This document shows positions 1 to 6,111 of a stretch of DNA of 6,874 bases, piece by piece. The stretch comes from JAADCS01 sp964473735. Lineage in GTDB: Bacteria > Hydrothermota > Hydrothermia > LBFQ01. A program made the position numbers and the translations under genes. Numbering within the stretch: the first letter of the stretch is position 1; each line of letters opens with the position of its first letter. The stretch spans positions 1 to 6,874 of the forward strand of contig CAYYQD010000074.1 in NCBI GenBank assembly GCA_964473735.1, given 5' to 3'. Below the pieces are notes generated by a model. That model searched no databases. It saw nothing but the letters and a program-made list of their open reading frames with translations, and had not been told where the DNA came from.

Positions 1-2
1 CC

Positions 3-557
3 CTTATAGACCTCCTCACGATGTACATGAACGACAGGAACTCCTCCACCTTGAGGGAGTTCATAACCGTCACGCTGGCCGGATACACCCACACGGAGGA
101 CAAGGTGGGCTACAACGGATACCGGCTGACCACCTACGGCAAACCCCTGAAGTGTGAGGCCAAACCACAGAACGTCAGGAGCGATGGAAAGCGCAAGCTG
201 AACGGTGGGGGAAACTTCACCGACTACACCCACGAACGTCTAAGGAGAGATTTAAAGGAGAACCTGAACGTCCTGGTCAGCGGTTTCGTGGATGGGCGAC
301 TGTTGTACGTGCTTGAGTTTCCCTTTAGCTGCCCCTCCTTCGTCTCAAAGCTGAAGAGGCAGTTAGAAAAGCGTTTCCCGGAAGGGGACATTCCGGGCCA
401 GTTTCTAAGGAGCGCCAATTTCAACTACAGAGACTACGTAGAATGCGAAAATCTGCGGGTGGTGTTCTGCCTGCCGAAGCCTCGGTTGAAGGCCTACAGA
501 AACAACATCGTGAGGGGCTTTTACGACTTTTTACTGGAGGTGGCCCCCGATGCTTGA
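3..557 (+). CDS. Probable type II restriction endonuclease, 5' end outside the window
   Basis: This is the likely cleaving partner of the DNA methyltransferase that follows. The frame is open from base 3, so the true start probably lies upstream; the first Met in the window (base 21) has no Shine-Dalgarno sequence. Numbering from that Met, a Glu-X-Lys motif (E46-A47-K48, in KCEAKPQN) follows a GYNGYR strand at residues 30-35, which fits the core of a PD-(D/E)XK nuclease. The place where an Asp would be usual holds N32, although E26-D27 lie nearby. Further on come a Gly-rich GGGNFTDYT (residues 63-71) and LVSGFVDGRLLYVLEFPF (85-102), which have the look of a site-specific endonuclease rather than a housekeeping protein. 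The last 8 nt overlap the methyltransferase gene, the compact arrangement usual for restriction-modification pairs. The enzyme call rests mainly on this neighbour plus the ExK motif; the recognition site cannot be read from the sequence. Confidence 0.6.
   Translation, partial: LIDLLTMYMNDRNSSTLREFITVTLAGYTHTEDKVGYNGYRLTTYGKPLKCEAKPQNVRSDGKRKLNGGGNFTDYTHERLRRDLKENLNVLVSGFVDGRLLYVLEFPFSCPSFVSKLKRQLEKRFPEGDIPGQFLRSANFNYRDYVECENLRVVFCLPKPRLKAYRNNIVRGFYDFLLEVAPDA
536..540 (+). promoter_or_regulatory. Shine-Dalgarno sequence of the DNA methyltransferase gene
   Basis: GGAGG lies 9 nt before the ATG at 550, inside the end of the endonuclease gene. It fixes the methyltransferase start and implies translation from the shared transcript. 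Confidence 0.75.
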
Positions 558-1428
558 AAAGTTCCTTGACAGGGTCATATTAGGTGATGCTCTGAAGGTT
601 TTGAAAGAGATACCCGACAACAGCATAGACATGGGCGTAACTTCCCCACCCTACAACAAACGGGAGAACAAAAAGGGATGGCTGGTGGATAAGGTGGTGT
701 ATAAGGGAGCAACGGACAACCTCCCCGAAGAGGAGTATCAGAGAATACAGGTTGAGGTATTGAACGAACTCTACCGCGTGATCAAACCCGGGGGATCCTT
801 CTTCTACAACCACAAGGTGAGGTGGGAGAGGGGGAAGATGATTCATCCCATGGACTGGTTGAGGAGGACGAAGTGGGTGATAAGGCAGGAGATAATTTGG
901 GACAGGATGATAGCGGCCAACATAAGGGGGTGGAGGTTCTGGCAGGTGGAGGAGCGGATATACTGGCTTTACAAACCGGAGGGGAACAACCTCATAGGGA
1001 GAGAGCTGAAGTCAAGACACGCCCTCCTTACGTCCATATGGCGTTTTCCTCCAGAAAGGAACAACCCCCATCCGGCCCCCTTTCCGATAGCGCTCCCCAC
1101 GAGGGCGATCTACTCCATACTGGACGACAGCAAGGGGAAGGTGGTGATAGACCCCTACTGCGGCAGCGGAACTACCTTAGTGGCTGCCAAGATACTGGGG
1201 CATCATTACATAGGGATTGACATATCCGAGGAGTACGTCAGGTACGCCGCACGGAGATTGGAGAGATACGAGAGGGAGATAGAAGAGGTTGAGAAGGAGA
1301 TGGCCAGACACGTAGTCAGGAAGACCTTTAAGGAAAGGAAAGAAAGGGGAGAGTTCGTTGGAAGGTACCGTAAGAGGAAGGACAGGGGAACCGCGCCCCC
1401 CCTGTTTAAGGACCTGTTAGAAGACTGA
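550..1428 (+). CDS. DNA amino-methyltransferase (N4-cytosine or N6-adenine), beta class
   Basis: The 292-residue protein transfers a methyl group from S-adenosylmethionine to an exocyclic amino group in DNA, protecting the host from the endonuclease encoded just upstream. The catalytic motif IV, TSPPYN (residues 31-36), precedes the SAM-binding motif I, DPYCGSGTT (201-209), which defines the beta class of amino-methyltransferases. YIGIDIS (220-226) follows as the next SAM-pocket strand. A Ser in the S-P-P-Y motif is commoner in N4-cytosine enzymes, but N6-adenine enzymes with it exist, so the base is not settled. The segment of about 160 residues between the motifs should carry target recognition (RGWRFWQVEERIYWLYKP is a notable aromatic stretch). 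The C-terminal tail (about 236-280) is rich in Arg, Lys and Glu and probably helical. The ATG has GGAGG 9 nt upstream and overlaps the endonuclease stop by 8 nt. Length is normal and no break is seen. Confidence 0.92.
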   Translation: MLEKFLDRVILGDALKVLKEIPDNSIDMGVTSPPYNKRENKKGWLVDKVVYKGATDNLPEEEYQRIQVEVLNELYRVIKPGGSFFYNHKVRWERGKMIHPMDWLRRTKWVIRQEIIWDRMIAANIRGWRFWQVEERIYWLYKPEGNNLIGRELKSRHALLTSIWRFPPERNNPHPAPFPIALPTRAIYSILDDSKGKVVIDPYCGSGTTLVAAKILGHHYIGIDISEEYVRYAARRLERYEREIEEVEKEMARHVVRKTFKERKERGEFVGRYRKRKDRGTAPPLFKDLLED

Positions 1429-1464
1429 TGCGTCCTACCGTCCCATCCTCCCATTCACCTCACG

Positions 1465-1470
1465 TATAAT
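1465..1470 (+). promoter_or_regulatory. -10 box for the tRNA gene
   Basis: A perfect TATAAT ends 11 nt before the tRNA 5' end. No TTGACA-like element is visible at the usual distance upstream, so this may be a -10-driven promoter. It implies that the tRNA is transcribed independently of the restriction-modification genes. Confidence 0.55.
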
Positions 1471-1481
1471 ATACGCCTCAG

Positions 1482-1554
1482 GGGGCCGTAGCTCAACAGG
1501 CAGAGCAGCGGACTCATAATCCGTGGGTTGCAGGTTCGAGTCCTGCCGGCCCCA
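1482..1554 (+). tRNA. tRNA with anticodon CAT (elongator Met or lysidine-type Ile2)
   Basis: A full cloverleaf can be folded by hand. The acceptor GGGGCCG (1482-1488) pairs with CGGCCCC (1547-1553), and the D stem GCTC pairs with GAGC (1491-1494/1503-1506). The anticodon stem GCGGA pairs with TCCGT (1508-1512/1520-1524) with one G-T pair. The loop is CTCATAA with anticodon CAT at 1515-1517. The variable loop has 5 nt, and the T stem GCAGG/CCTGC carries the loop TTCGAGT. The discriminator is A1554. The CCA end is not encoded, since seven T follow at once, so it must be added by the CCA-adding enzyme. The loop sequence is shared by elongator tRNA-Met and by tRNA-Ile2, whose C34 is changed to lysidine by TilS to read AUA. 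It is not an initiator tRNA: the acceptor pair 1-72 (G1482-C1553) is matched, and the anticodon stem lacks the three G-C pairs. Confidence 0.95.
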
Positions 1555-1601
1555 TTTTTTTATATCTCAACCTCAACCCTACCGGGGACGTTCTACCGCA
1601 G

Positions 1602-1607
1602 TATAAT
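1602..1607 (+). promoter_or_regulatory. -10 box for the lipoprotein-led gene cluster
   Basis: TATAAT stands 13 nt before the ATG at 1621. Transcription starting about 6-7 nt downstream would leave a leader of only a few bases, and no Shine-Dalgarno sequence lies in between. No good -35 element is seen. Confidence 0.5.
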
Positions 1608-1620
1608 ACTGTTCCATACG

Positions 1621-2436
1621 ATGCAAAAGTCGGTGTTTTTATCTTTAGTGGTAATAGGCATTGGGGTCCTTGTGGCCTCAAGTTGCGATAAAGATTTCTG
1701 TAAGGACTATCCGACCTCCGAATGGTGTTCCCCATCCCCCCCACCGGAACCCCCGTCCGATACCTTCGGATCTCTATGCCCGGACACGGGTCGGACCAAC
1801 TACTTCCCTCTAATAACGGGCGCCACGTGGTCCTACAGCGTCTTTGAGGGAGGGGGTCTGGACTCCACAGCCGACAGCGTTATCAACCCCACGGGGAACG
1901 TCTGGAACGAGGACGTCTCCATGATAGACGACAGTACGTGGATAACCCTATACTCCGGTGGTCCGTACGACGGTGCCTCCGACACCGCTTACGTCTTCCT
2001 CAGGGGAGACACCCTCTACATGCGGGTAGTGAAGACCACGACCATAGGTGGGGGCTCCCCCATCACCATAAGGGCAGAGGCTCCCTTCGCGTGGTACCCC
2101 TTGAGGGGTGGGGATAGCGTATCCACCGATTGGGATACCCTACCGCCCGCAGACTACATAGGAGGGGACAGCGTGATAGACACCATAGAGTACCGCATAA
2201 CCACCGTCGTAAAGGATACGACCACTTACACCGTGGGCAGTCAGACGCTGTGCGCCCAGAAGGTCCAGTACAGGACGACCCTCCACGTCATAAATCTGGG
2301 GGCAACTCTGGAGCTCTACTCCTACTTCTGGTGGTCCCCGTACGTGGGAGTAGTAAAGCGCATAGAACGGAATCTGAGAGATACGAGTGGGATAAAATGG
2401 CTCCAGAAGGATCTACAGGGATACAGCGTACCCTGA
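1621..2436 (+). CDS. Predicted secreted lipoprotein of unknown function
   Basis: The 271-residue protein begins with a type II signal peptide: MQK, then a hydrophobic stretch (about residues 5-18), then VASSC with the lipidated Cys at position 22. The residue at -3 is Ala rather than the usual Leu, so the lipobox is slightly atypical. After cleavage there is a Cys-containing segment (C27, C35) and a Pro-rich linker (SPSPPPEPPSD), followed by a beta-rich domain with many Thr, Ser, Tyr and Trp and two copies of GGDSV. The start YFPLITGATWSY and the end WWSPYVGVVKRIE resemble the pattern of small outer-surface lipoproteins in which a 'PL..G..W.Y' strand and a final 'GVG.V' strand frame the domain; I cannot name the family. 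I chose ATG 1621 because it opens the signal peptide; the longer in-frame start at 1528 would lie within the tRNA. The 3' end overlaps the next gene by 40 nt. Confidence 0.8.
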   Translation: MQKSVFLSLVVIGIGVLVASSCDKDFCKDYPTSEWCSPSPPPEPPSDTFGSLCPDTGRTNYFPLITGATWSYSVFEGGGLDSTADSVINPTGNVWNEDVSMIDDSTWITLYSGGPYDGASDTAYVFLRGDTLYMRVVKTTTIGGGSPITIRAEAPFAWYPLRGGDSVSTDWDTLPPADYIGGDSVIDTIEYRITTVVKDTTTYTVGSQTLCAQKVQYRTTLHVINLGATLELYSYFWWSPYVGVVKRIERNLRDTSGIKWLQKDLQGYSVP

Positions 2437-4148
2437 ACGAGCTCAAGGATTTAGAGGAGAGGGTAAAGGCCTCCCTGCGTCTGGAGATCCCCGAGGTTGT
2501 GGGGGACAGCGTGTTGGATATGCTAAGGGCCCTCAAGGAGAGGGAAGTACCGCAGGTGAAGGTGGTGGATGTACCCGAGGGAATATACTTCTTAGTGGCC
2601 GCCAAAGATTGGCCCGGTCTGTCCGACGCCTCCCTGGCCGTAGTGCACGACAAAGGATACAACCTATCAATGCTGTTCGGTACCCAGATAGAGGGCACAC
2701 CGTACTCCGTCGTCATTATGAAGATAGCCGAAACGGAAGGGAAGGACAAAAGGGAGATAGAGAGGGACAGGGAGGAGATGGTGTCCCGACTCCGTACGGT
2801 CGCGAGGGGCGGTCTGGATATACGCACCCTGCTCGGCTCCGAGGCCCGCAAGCTAAGGGTGTATAACATGATCCTTGAGGAGATAGAGAGGATGGTGGAG
2901 GAAAAGAGGCTCTCAAAGGAGACGGAGAGGAAAATAGTTGGGGACGATGGGGAGCTCATAAAGTTCGTCAACTCCCGGACGATAGCCTACCTTGAGGAGA
3001 GGTCTCCGAGAACGCTCGCGGAGATCGTAAAAATGCAGGTGGAGCTGGCGGAGAAGGCGCGGAAAAACCCGGATAACGTGTACGTAGATTTCCACATATT
3101 CAACGTGGGACGGGAGGGGAAGAGGGACTACCCCATGGTGGGTTTCACCGTAGTGGGTAGGTCCGGCCTCGTAAAGTTAGGTGATGTCCTCAACGTGTTC
3201 AGGGAGCAGGATATAGTGGCGAAGTACCGCAAGGAGTTCATACTTCCGGACGGTATAGCCGTCGTGAGGGTTGAGATAGACGGGAGCTATCAGAACAAGC
3301 TCATGAGCCTCAGAGAGGAGCTCCTCAACCTCCGGAACCCGAGACCGAGGGAGGATGACGAGGTCGCACCCGGGGAGGAGATATTCGGCAGGATGGTTAG
3401 CGACAGACTCGTGAGGGAGTACGAGAGTACGGGCATCCCCCAGCTCCTTACCATGCGCGTGTCCAAAGATATCTATAGGGCGTCGGTCGTGGGTCCGGTG
3501 CTCTGGGATAACGAGGACGAGGCGGGGGAGGTGATAGAGGAGGCTCTGCGTAAGAGGAGGATAACCGTTCAAGACCTGACGGTGCGATTCCGACCCAGAG
3601 GGGACAAAAAGGTGGGTATTTACATCGTCAAGCTCCAGCCTAACGTCCATATGAAACACGTGCACGAGAAGGTGAAGGAGGCCATCACGGAGGTGTTCGG
3701 TACCGTACGGGACTTTGACGAGAGCCTACGGAGGATAAACTACGAGAAGCTGACCACCCTGTACGAGATGCTGTCAGAAAACGTACCCCGGAAGTTCATA
3801 GGTAGCATATTCTACTCCCTCAAGGACGATCTCCGTATAATGGAGCCCGTGGAGGTGTTGGCCGCGATCATATCCCACATCTTCTCCTCGGTTGAAACCT
3901 TCCTTGAAGAGAGAAATAAGGGAGGACACAAGAAGCAGGAGAGAGAGGTTGGAACGTACTCCACGTCCGTATCCAAATACGAGATAACCACCGTCGTTAG
4001 TCGCAAGGTCATCGGAAAGGAGGAGAGGGAGAACCTCCAGAAGAGGTACGGGAAGAGAATATCCCGTTTGAACATCTACGGCAACGAGGTGAGCACCTTC
4101 ATGCGCAGGAAGAGGGAGGAAAAGAGAACAGGTGAGAAAGAGGCGTAA
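2397..4148 (+). CDS. Large soluble protein with three ACT-like segments, function unknown
   Basis: I do not recognise this 583-residue protein. It has no signal peptide, no membrane segment and no evident nucleotide-binding or metal-binding motif. Residues 9-50 are helical with heptad-like Leu spacing. Residues 62-112 look like an ACT domain: IYFLVAA, then KDWPGLSDA in the position of the usual D-x-PG-L, then GYNLS and a strand VVIMKIAE. Two further segments have similar beta-alpha-beta rhythm, about 229-300 (MVGFTVVGRSGLVKLGDVL to GIAVVRVEID) and about 342-417 (IPQLLTMRVSKDIYRASVV to VGIYIVKLQP). Charged helical linkers lie between them, and the C-terminus is very basic (KYGKRISRLNIYG, then MRRKREEKR). 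Multiple ACT folds usually sense small ligands such as amino acids, but no catalytic partner domain is visible. ATG 2397 is the first plausible start; it overlaps the lipoprotein by 40 nt and has only a weak GAGTGGG upstream, so a later start (ATG 2520) is possible. Confidence 0.7.
   Translation: MAPEGSTGIQRTLNELKDLEERVKASLRLEIPEVVGDSVLDMLRALKEREVPQVKVVDVPEGIYFLVAAKDWPGLSDASLAVVHDKGYNLSMLFGTQIEGTPYSVVIMKIAETEGKDKREIERDREEMVSRLRTVARGGLDIRTLLGSEARKLRVYNMILEEIERMVEEKRLSKETERKIVGDDGELIKFVNSRTIAYLEERSPRTLAEIVKMQVELAEKARKNPDNVYVDFHIFNVGREGKRDYPMVGFTVVGRSGLVKLGDVLNVFREQDIVAKYRKEFILPDGIAVVRVEIDGSYQNKLMSLREELLNLRNPRPREDDEVAPGEEIFGRMVSDRLVREYESTGIPQLLTMRVSKDIYRASVVGPVLWDNEDEAGEVIEEALRKRRITVQDLTVRFRPRGDKKVGIYIVKLQPNVHMKHVHEKVKEAITEVFGTVRDFDESLRRINYEKLTTLYEMLSENVPRKFIGSIFYSLKDDLRIMEPVEVLAAIISHIFSSVETFLEERNKGGHKKQEREVGTYSTSVSKYEITTVVSRKVIGKEERENLQKRYGKRISRLNIYGNEVSTFMRRKREEKRTGEKEA
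4115..4119 (+). promoter_or_regulatory. Shine-Dalgarno sequence of the ftsW-like gene
   Basis: GGAGG lies 12 nt before the GTG at 4132, within the upstream coding region. The spacing is somewhat long, but there is no other start before the first membrane helix with a better site. Confidence 0.55.
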
Positions 4149-5241
4149 ACGCTCCGACCTACGTAATAGGGTAATACTGTACGTCTTAGCCATAGTGTGG
4201 CTGGTGGTCTCCGGGATACTCCTGCAGTGGAGCGTTTTCATGTACAAGGCGGTCGTGTACGACCTCTCCATGGTAGATTTTGCCGCCCGCAACCTCCTTA
4301 GGCTCCTCCTCGGGGTGTTTGCCTTCCTCTTCGGGATGTGGATGTACAGGTTAAAACAGGGACGATGGGCCAACTGGGTCTTTTACGCCTCTATGGGCCT
4401 GTTAGTTATGACTTACGTAGCGGGTAAGACCTTCGGAGGGGCGTCCAGATGGATAGCCCTTGGACCCTTTACCTTCCAACCTTCCGAATTCGTAAAGTAC
4501 GCCCTGATCCTGTACCTCGCTAACATCTACGTATCCGAAGGGCAGCAGAGGGTGGTGGGGGTGTTCTGGAAATCTCTGATAATATCGGGATTCGTGAGCA
4601 TGGTCATACTTTTCCAGCCTAACCTATCCACGGCCGTAGTTCTATTGGGCGCCGTAGTTATAACCCTCTTTTTGCTCGGTGCCACGTTGCCCCAGCTGGC
4701 CGCGTCGTTCGGGTTCGCCCTCTTCATGGGGGTTTTCGCCTACAACACCTTCGGTCACGTCAGGGAAAGGGTGAAGATTTTCTTGGGCAAAAGCGGGAGC
4801 TCCTACAAGGCGGCTCAGGTGGTACAGGCTAAGGTATCCATCGTAAGGGGAGGGCTGCTCGGTAAGGGACCGGGTATGGGACTCCAGAAGCTGGGATACC
4901 TCCCTTCTGCGGACAAGGATTACGCCTTCTCTAATCTGTTTGAGGAGTACGGGGTGTTAGGGATCCCGGGAGGGGCCCTCTGGATCGTCCTCGCCATAGT
5001 TATCATAACGTGGGTCGGGTTATGGGCGGCCCAGAGGAACGGGGATCCCTTCAGGAGATTCGTGATGGTGGGATTCGTTGTGGTGTTCTTCACGTTTTCC
5101 TTCGTACATATAGCCGTTAATCTGGGTATGCTTCCCCCGACGGGACTACCCTTGCCCTTCGTGTCCTACGGTGGGTCTGCCCTTGTGGCGAACGCCGTGG
5201 CTCTTGGGTACGTCTTTAGAGGGGTTCTTGACGCCGGATAA
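4132..5241 (+). CDS. ftsW: Cell-cycle/rod-shape peptidoglycan glycosyltransferase, FtsW/RodA/SpoVE (SEDS) family
   Basis: This 369-residue polytopic inner-membrane protein polymerises lipid II into glycan strands together with a class B penicillin-binding protein, either at the septum (FtsW) or in the lateral wall (RodA). Family signatures run in order: GGASRWIALG (102-111), QPSEFVKY (116-123), FQPNLSTA (161-168), GKGPGMGLQK (244-253), LPSADKDYAF (257-266) and PPTGLPLPFVSYGGSAL (335-351). D263 aligns with the catalytic Asp of the large periplasmic loop in this family. About ten hydrophobic helices are visible, and the N-terminus (RKRRKR) is strongly positive, so it faces the cytoplasm. QPNLSTA is a variant of the more usual QPDLGTA. 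The length and the TGLPLPF motif favour FtsW over RodA, but the symbol is a best guess. The GTG start overlaps the previous gene by 17 nt, implying co-translation. A scaffold gap begins 10 nt after the stop, so any following cell-wall gene cannot be seen. Confidence 0.92.
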   Translation: MRKRRKRSDLRNRVILYVLAIVWLVVSGILLQWSVFMYKAVVYDLSMVDFAARNLLRLLLGVFAFLFGMWMYRLKQGRWANWVFYASMGLLVMTYVAGKTFGGASRWIALGPFTFQPSEFVKYALILYLANIYVSEGQQRVVGVFWKSLIISGFVSMVILFQPNLSTAVVLLGAVVITLFLLGATLPQLAASFGFALFMGVFAYNTFGHVRERVKIFLGKSGSSYKAAQVVQAKVSIVRGGLLGKGPGMGLQKLGYLPSADKDYAFSNLFEEYGVLGIPGGALWIVLAIVIITWVGLWAAQRNGDPFRRFVMVGFVVVFFTFSFVHIAVNLGMLPPTGLPLPFVSYGGSALVANAVALGYVFRGVLDAG

Positions 5242-5251
5242 AAATACGCTT

Positions 5252-5351
5252 NNNNNNNNNNNNNNNNNNNNNNNNNNNNNNNNNNNNNNNNNNNNNNNNN
5301 NNNNNNNNNNNNNNNNNNNNNNNNNNNNNNNNNNNNNNNNNNNNNNNNNNN
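5252..5351. other. Assembly gap of 100 N
   Basis: The run is exactly 100 N, a length commonly used as a placeholder for a gap of unknown size. Reading frames that cross it are not meaningful, and gene order across it depends on scaffolding. Confidence 0.97.
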
Positions 5352-5473
5352 TACAGGCGGCGTTAGGACCTCACGGGTTAGGCGAATAATCCGACGGGTA
5401 AATCCGGGGCCGTGCGATAAAGAACGTACTATCGGTACGGCAGTCGTCCAGAAACGCCCACAATAAACCCTTC
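5352..5473. other. Stretch after the gap without a supported gene
   Basis: Three short open frames run to or from the gap (a minus-strand TTG frame overlapping the methyltransferase stop, and two + strand tails ending at 5387 and near 5466). None has a convincing start, ribosome site or recognisable sequence. A small inverted repeat, CGTAC/GTACG (5425-5429 and 5435-5439, loop 5 nt), lies downstream of the minus-strand methyltransferase, but it has no T-run and is too short to call a terminator. Confidence 0.5.
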
Positions 5474-6064
5474 TCAAACCCTCCGCAGAACAACCATGTA
5501 GCTCCTCTCCGTATCGTTTATCTTTACGACCTTAGCAGAGAAGCCCGTCTCCTCCGCTGCACGGACGTACTCCTCCGGCTCTACGAGATTGACGTCCAGA
5601 CCGGTCATAAACCTATGGAAAGGACGGTGCAACAGCGTAAAGGGTGAGGGTGCGGTTAGAGTTATAACGTGAGTACTCCCTAACTCTCTCAACTTCCGAA
5701 GGCCAGAGCGGTGGTCAAAGAGGACGAAGACGTGCATACTCACCACCACATCGTACCGTCCCCTATGGGTGAAGAAGTCATCCACGACAAAACGTACGTT
5801 GGACAGGGCCAACTTCGTTGCCCGGATAACGCTACCTTCAGAGGTGTCTATGGCCGTTATCCTCGTCCCGGGCAAGGCGACGGAGAGGCGGCGCGTGAGG
5901 AACGCATCCGAGAAACCGACCTCAAGTAGAGTCTTTGGGGAGAGGGACACCACCTCCCGAACTATGGCCCGTGCCGCCTCCCTCCTAAACCAGTAGAGAG
6001 GGGGGAACAGGAACATTACGGCACGGAGGGACGGAAGACCGTAGTAAAGGGAGGATAGCCTCAA
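5474..6064 (-). CDS. Class I SAM-dependent methyltransferase, substrate unknown
   Basis: The 196-residue protein has the Rossmann-like order of a small-molecule or lipid methyltransferase. The SAM-binding strand-loop TLLEVGFSDAFLTRRL spans residues 45-60, the second strand ITAIDTSEG ends at the ribose-binding acidic residue D73, VRFVVDDFF (90-98) provides the adenine-contacting D95/D96, and YDVVVSMHVF (104-113) is the fourth strand. The loop is E-V-G-F-S-D instead of the usual D/E-x-G-x-G-x-G, so the Gly-rich turn is unusually poor in Gly. The N-terminal 26 residues are hydrophobic and aromatic (VMFLFPPLYWF) and may touch a membrane or cover the active site. The start at TTG 6064 is the first possible one after an in-frame stop; it has no Shine-Dalgarno sequence but a TAGAAT box 7 nt upstream. 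ATG at residue 17 is the alternative. It is divergent from the gene at 6112. Confidence 0.8.
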   Translation of the reverse strand: MRLSSLYYGLPSLRAVMFLFPPLYWFRREAARAIVREVVSLSPKTLLEVGFSDAFLTRRLSVALPGTRITAIDTSEGSVIRATKLALSNVRFVVDDFFTHRGRYDVVVSMHVFVLFDHRSGLRKLRELGSTHVITLTAPSPFTLLHRPFHRFMTGLDVNLVEPEEYVRAAEETGFSAKVVKINDTERSYMVVLRRV

Positions 6065-6071
6065 GGGGACT

Positions 6072-6077
6072 ATTCTA
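6072..6077 (-). promoter_or_regulatory. -10 box for the minus-strand methyltransferase
   Basis: On the minus strand this reads TAGAAT and ends 7 nt before the TTG start, so the transcript would begin at or next to the start codon. No strong -35 element is visible. Confidence 0.4.
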
Positions 6078-6097
6078 CGCTTAGAGCCTTACGACCT

Positions 6098-6103
6098 TAA
6101 AAT
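6098..6103 (+). promoter_or_regulatory. -10 box for the small membrane protein and phosphodiesterase genes
   Basis: TAAAAT ends 8 nt before the ATG at 6112, with no Shine-Dalgarno sequence between. It faces away from the minus-strand TAGAAT, so the 47-bp region between the divergent genes would hold both promoters. Confidence 0.4.
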
Positions 6104-6111
6104 CGGCGCCT

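Noticed and set aside
1555..1561. Seven T after the tRNA as an intrinsic terminator
   Set aside because: The T-run directly follows the acceptor stem, with no separate hairpin. It may aid termination or 3' processing, but this cannot be shown.
1566..1577. Two tandem copies of CTCAAC upstream of the lipoprotein gene
   Set aside because: Two 6-nt copies are expected by chance, and they do not sit at a -35 position.
1528..1620. Longer start for the lipoprotein
   Set aside because: It begins inside the tRNA and would place the signal peptide 31 residues from the N-terminus.
2049..2062. Perfect 14-bp palindrome, TGGGGGCTCCCCCA, that could form a hairpin
   Set aside because: It is inside the lipoprotein coding region, encodes an ordinary Gly-Gly-Ser-Pro turn, and has no T-run after it.
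2130..2396. Upstream in-frame extension of the ACT-like protein
   Set aside because: These 89 codons lie fully inside the lipoprotein gene and read as low-complexity Arg/His-rich shadow sequence.
2288..2971. 227-codon minus-strand open frame
   Set aside because: It is antisense to two genes with clear protein features and is rich in Ser, Arg and Leu, as expected from a shadow of Glu/Arg/Lys-rich coding sequence.
3774..4373. 199-codon minus-strand open frame
   Set aside because: It is antisense to the end of the ACT-like gene and the start of the ftsW-like gene, whose motifs are real on the + strand.
5352..5477. Minus-strand open frame starting at a TTG that overlaps the methyltransferase stop and running into the gap
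   Set aside because: Only about 42 codons are readable. GGAGGG stands 1 nt before the TTG, which is too close, and the sequence resembles nothing I know. A gene here is possible but not supported.
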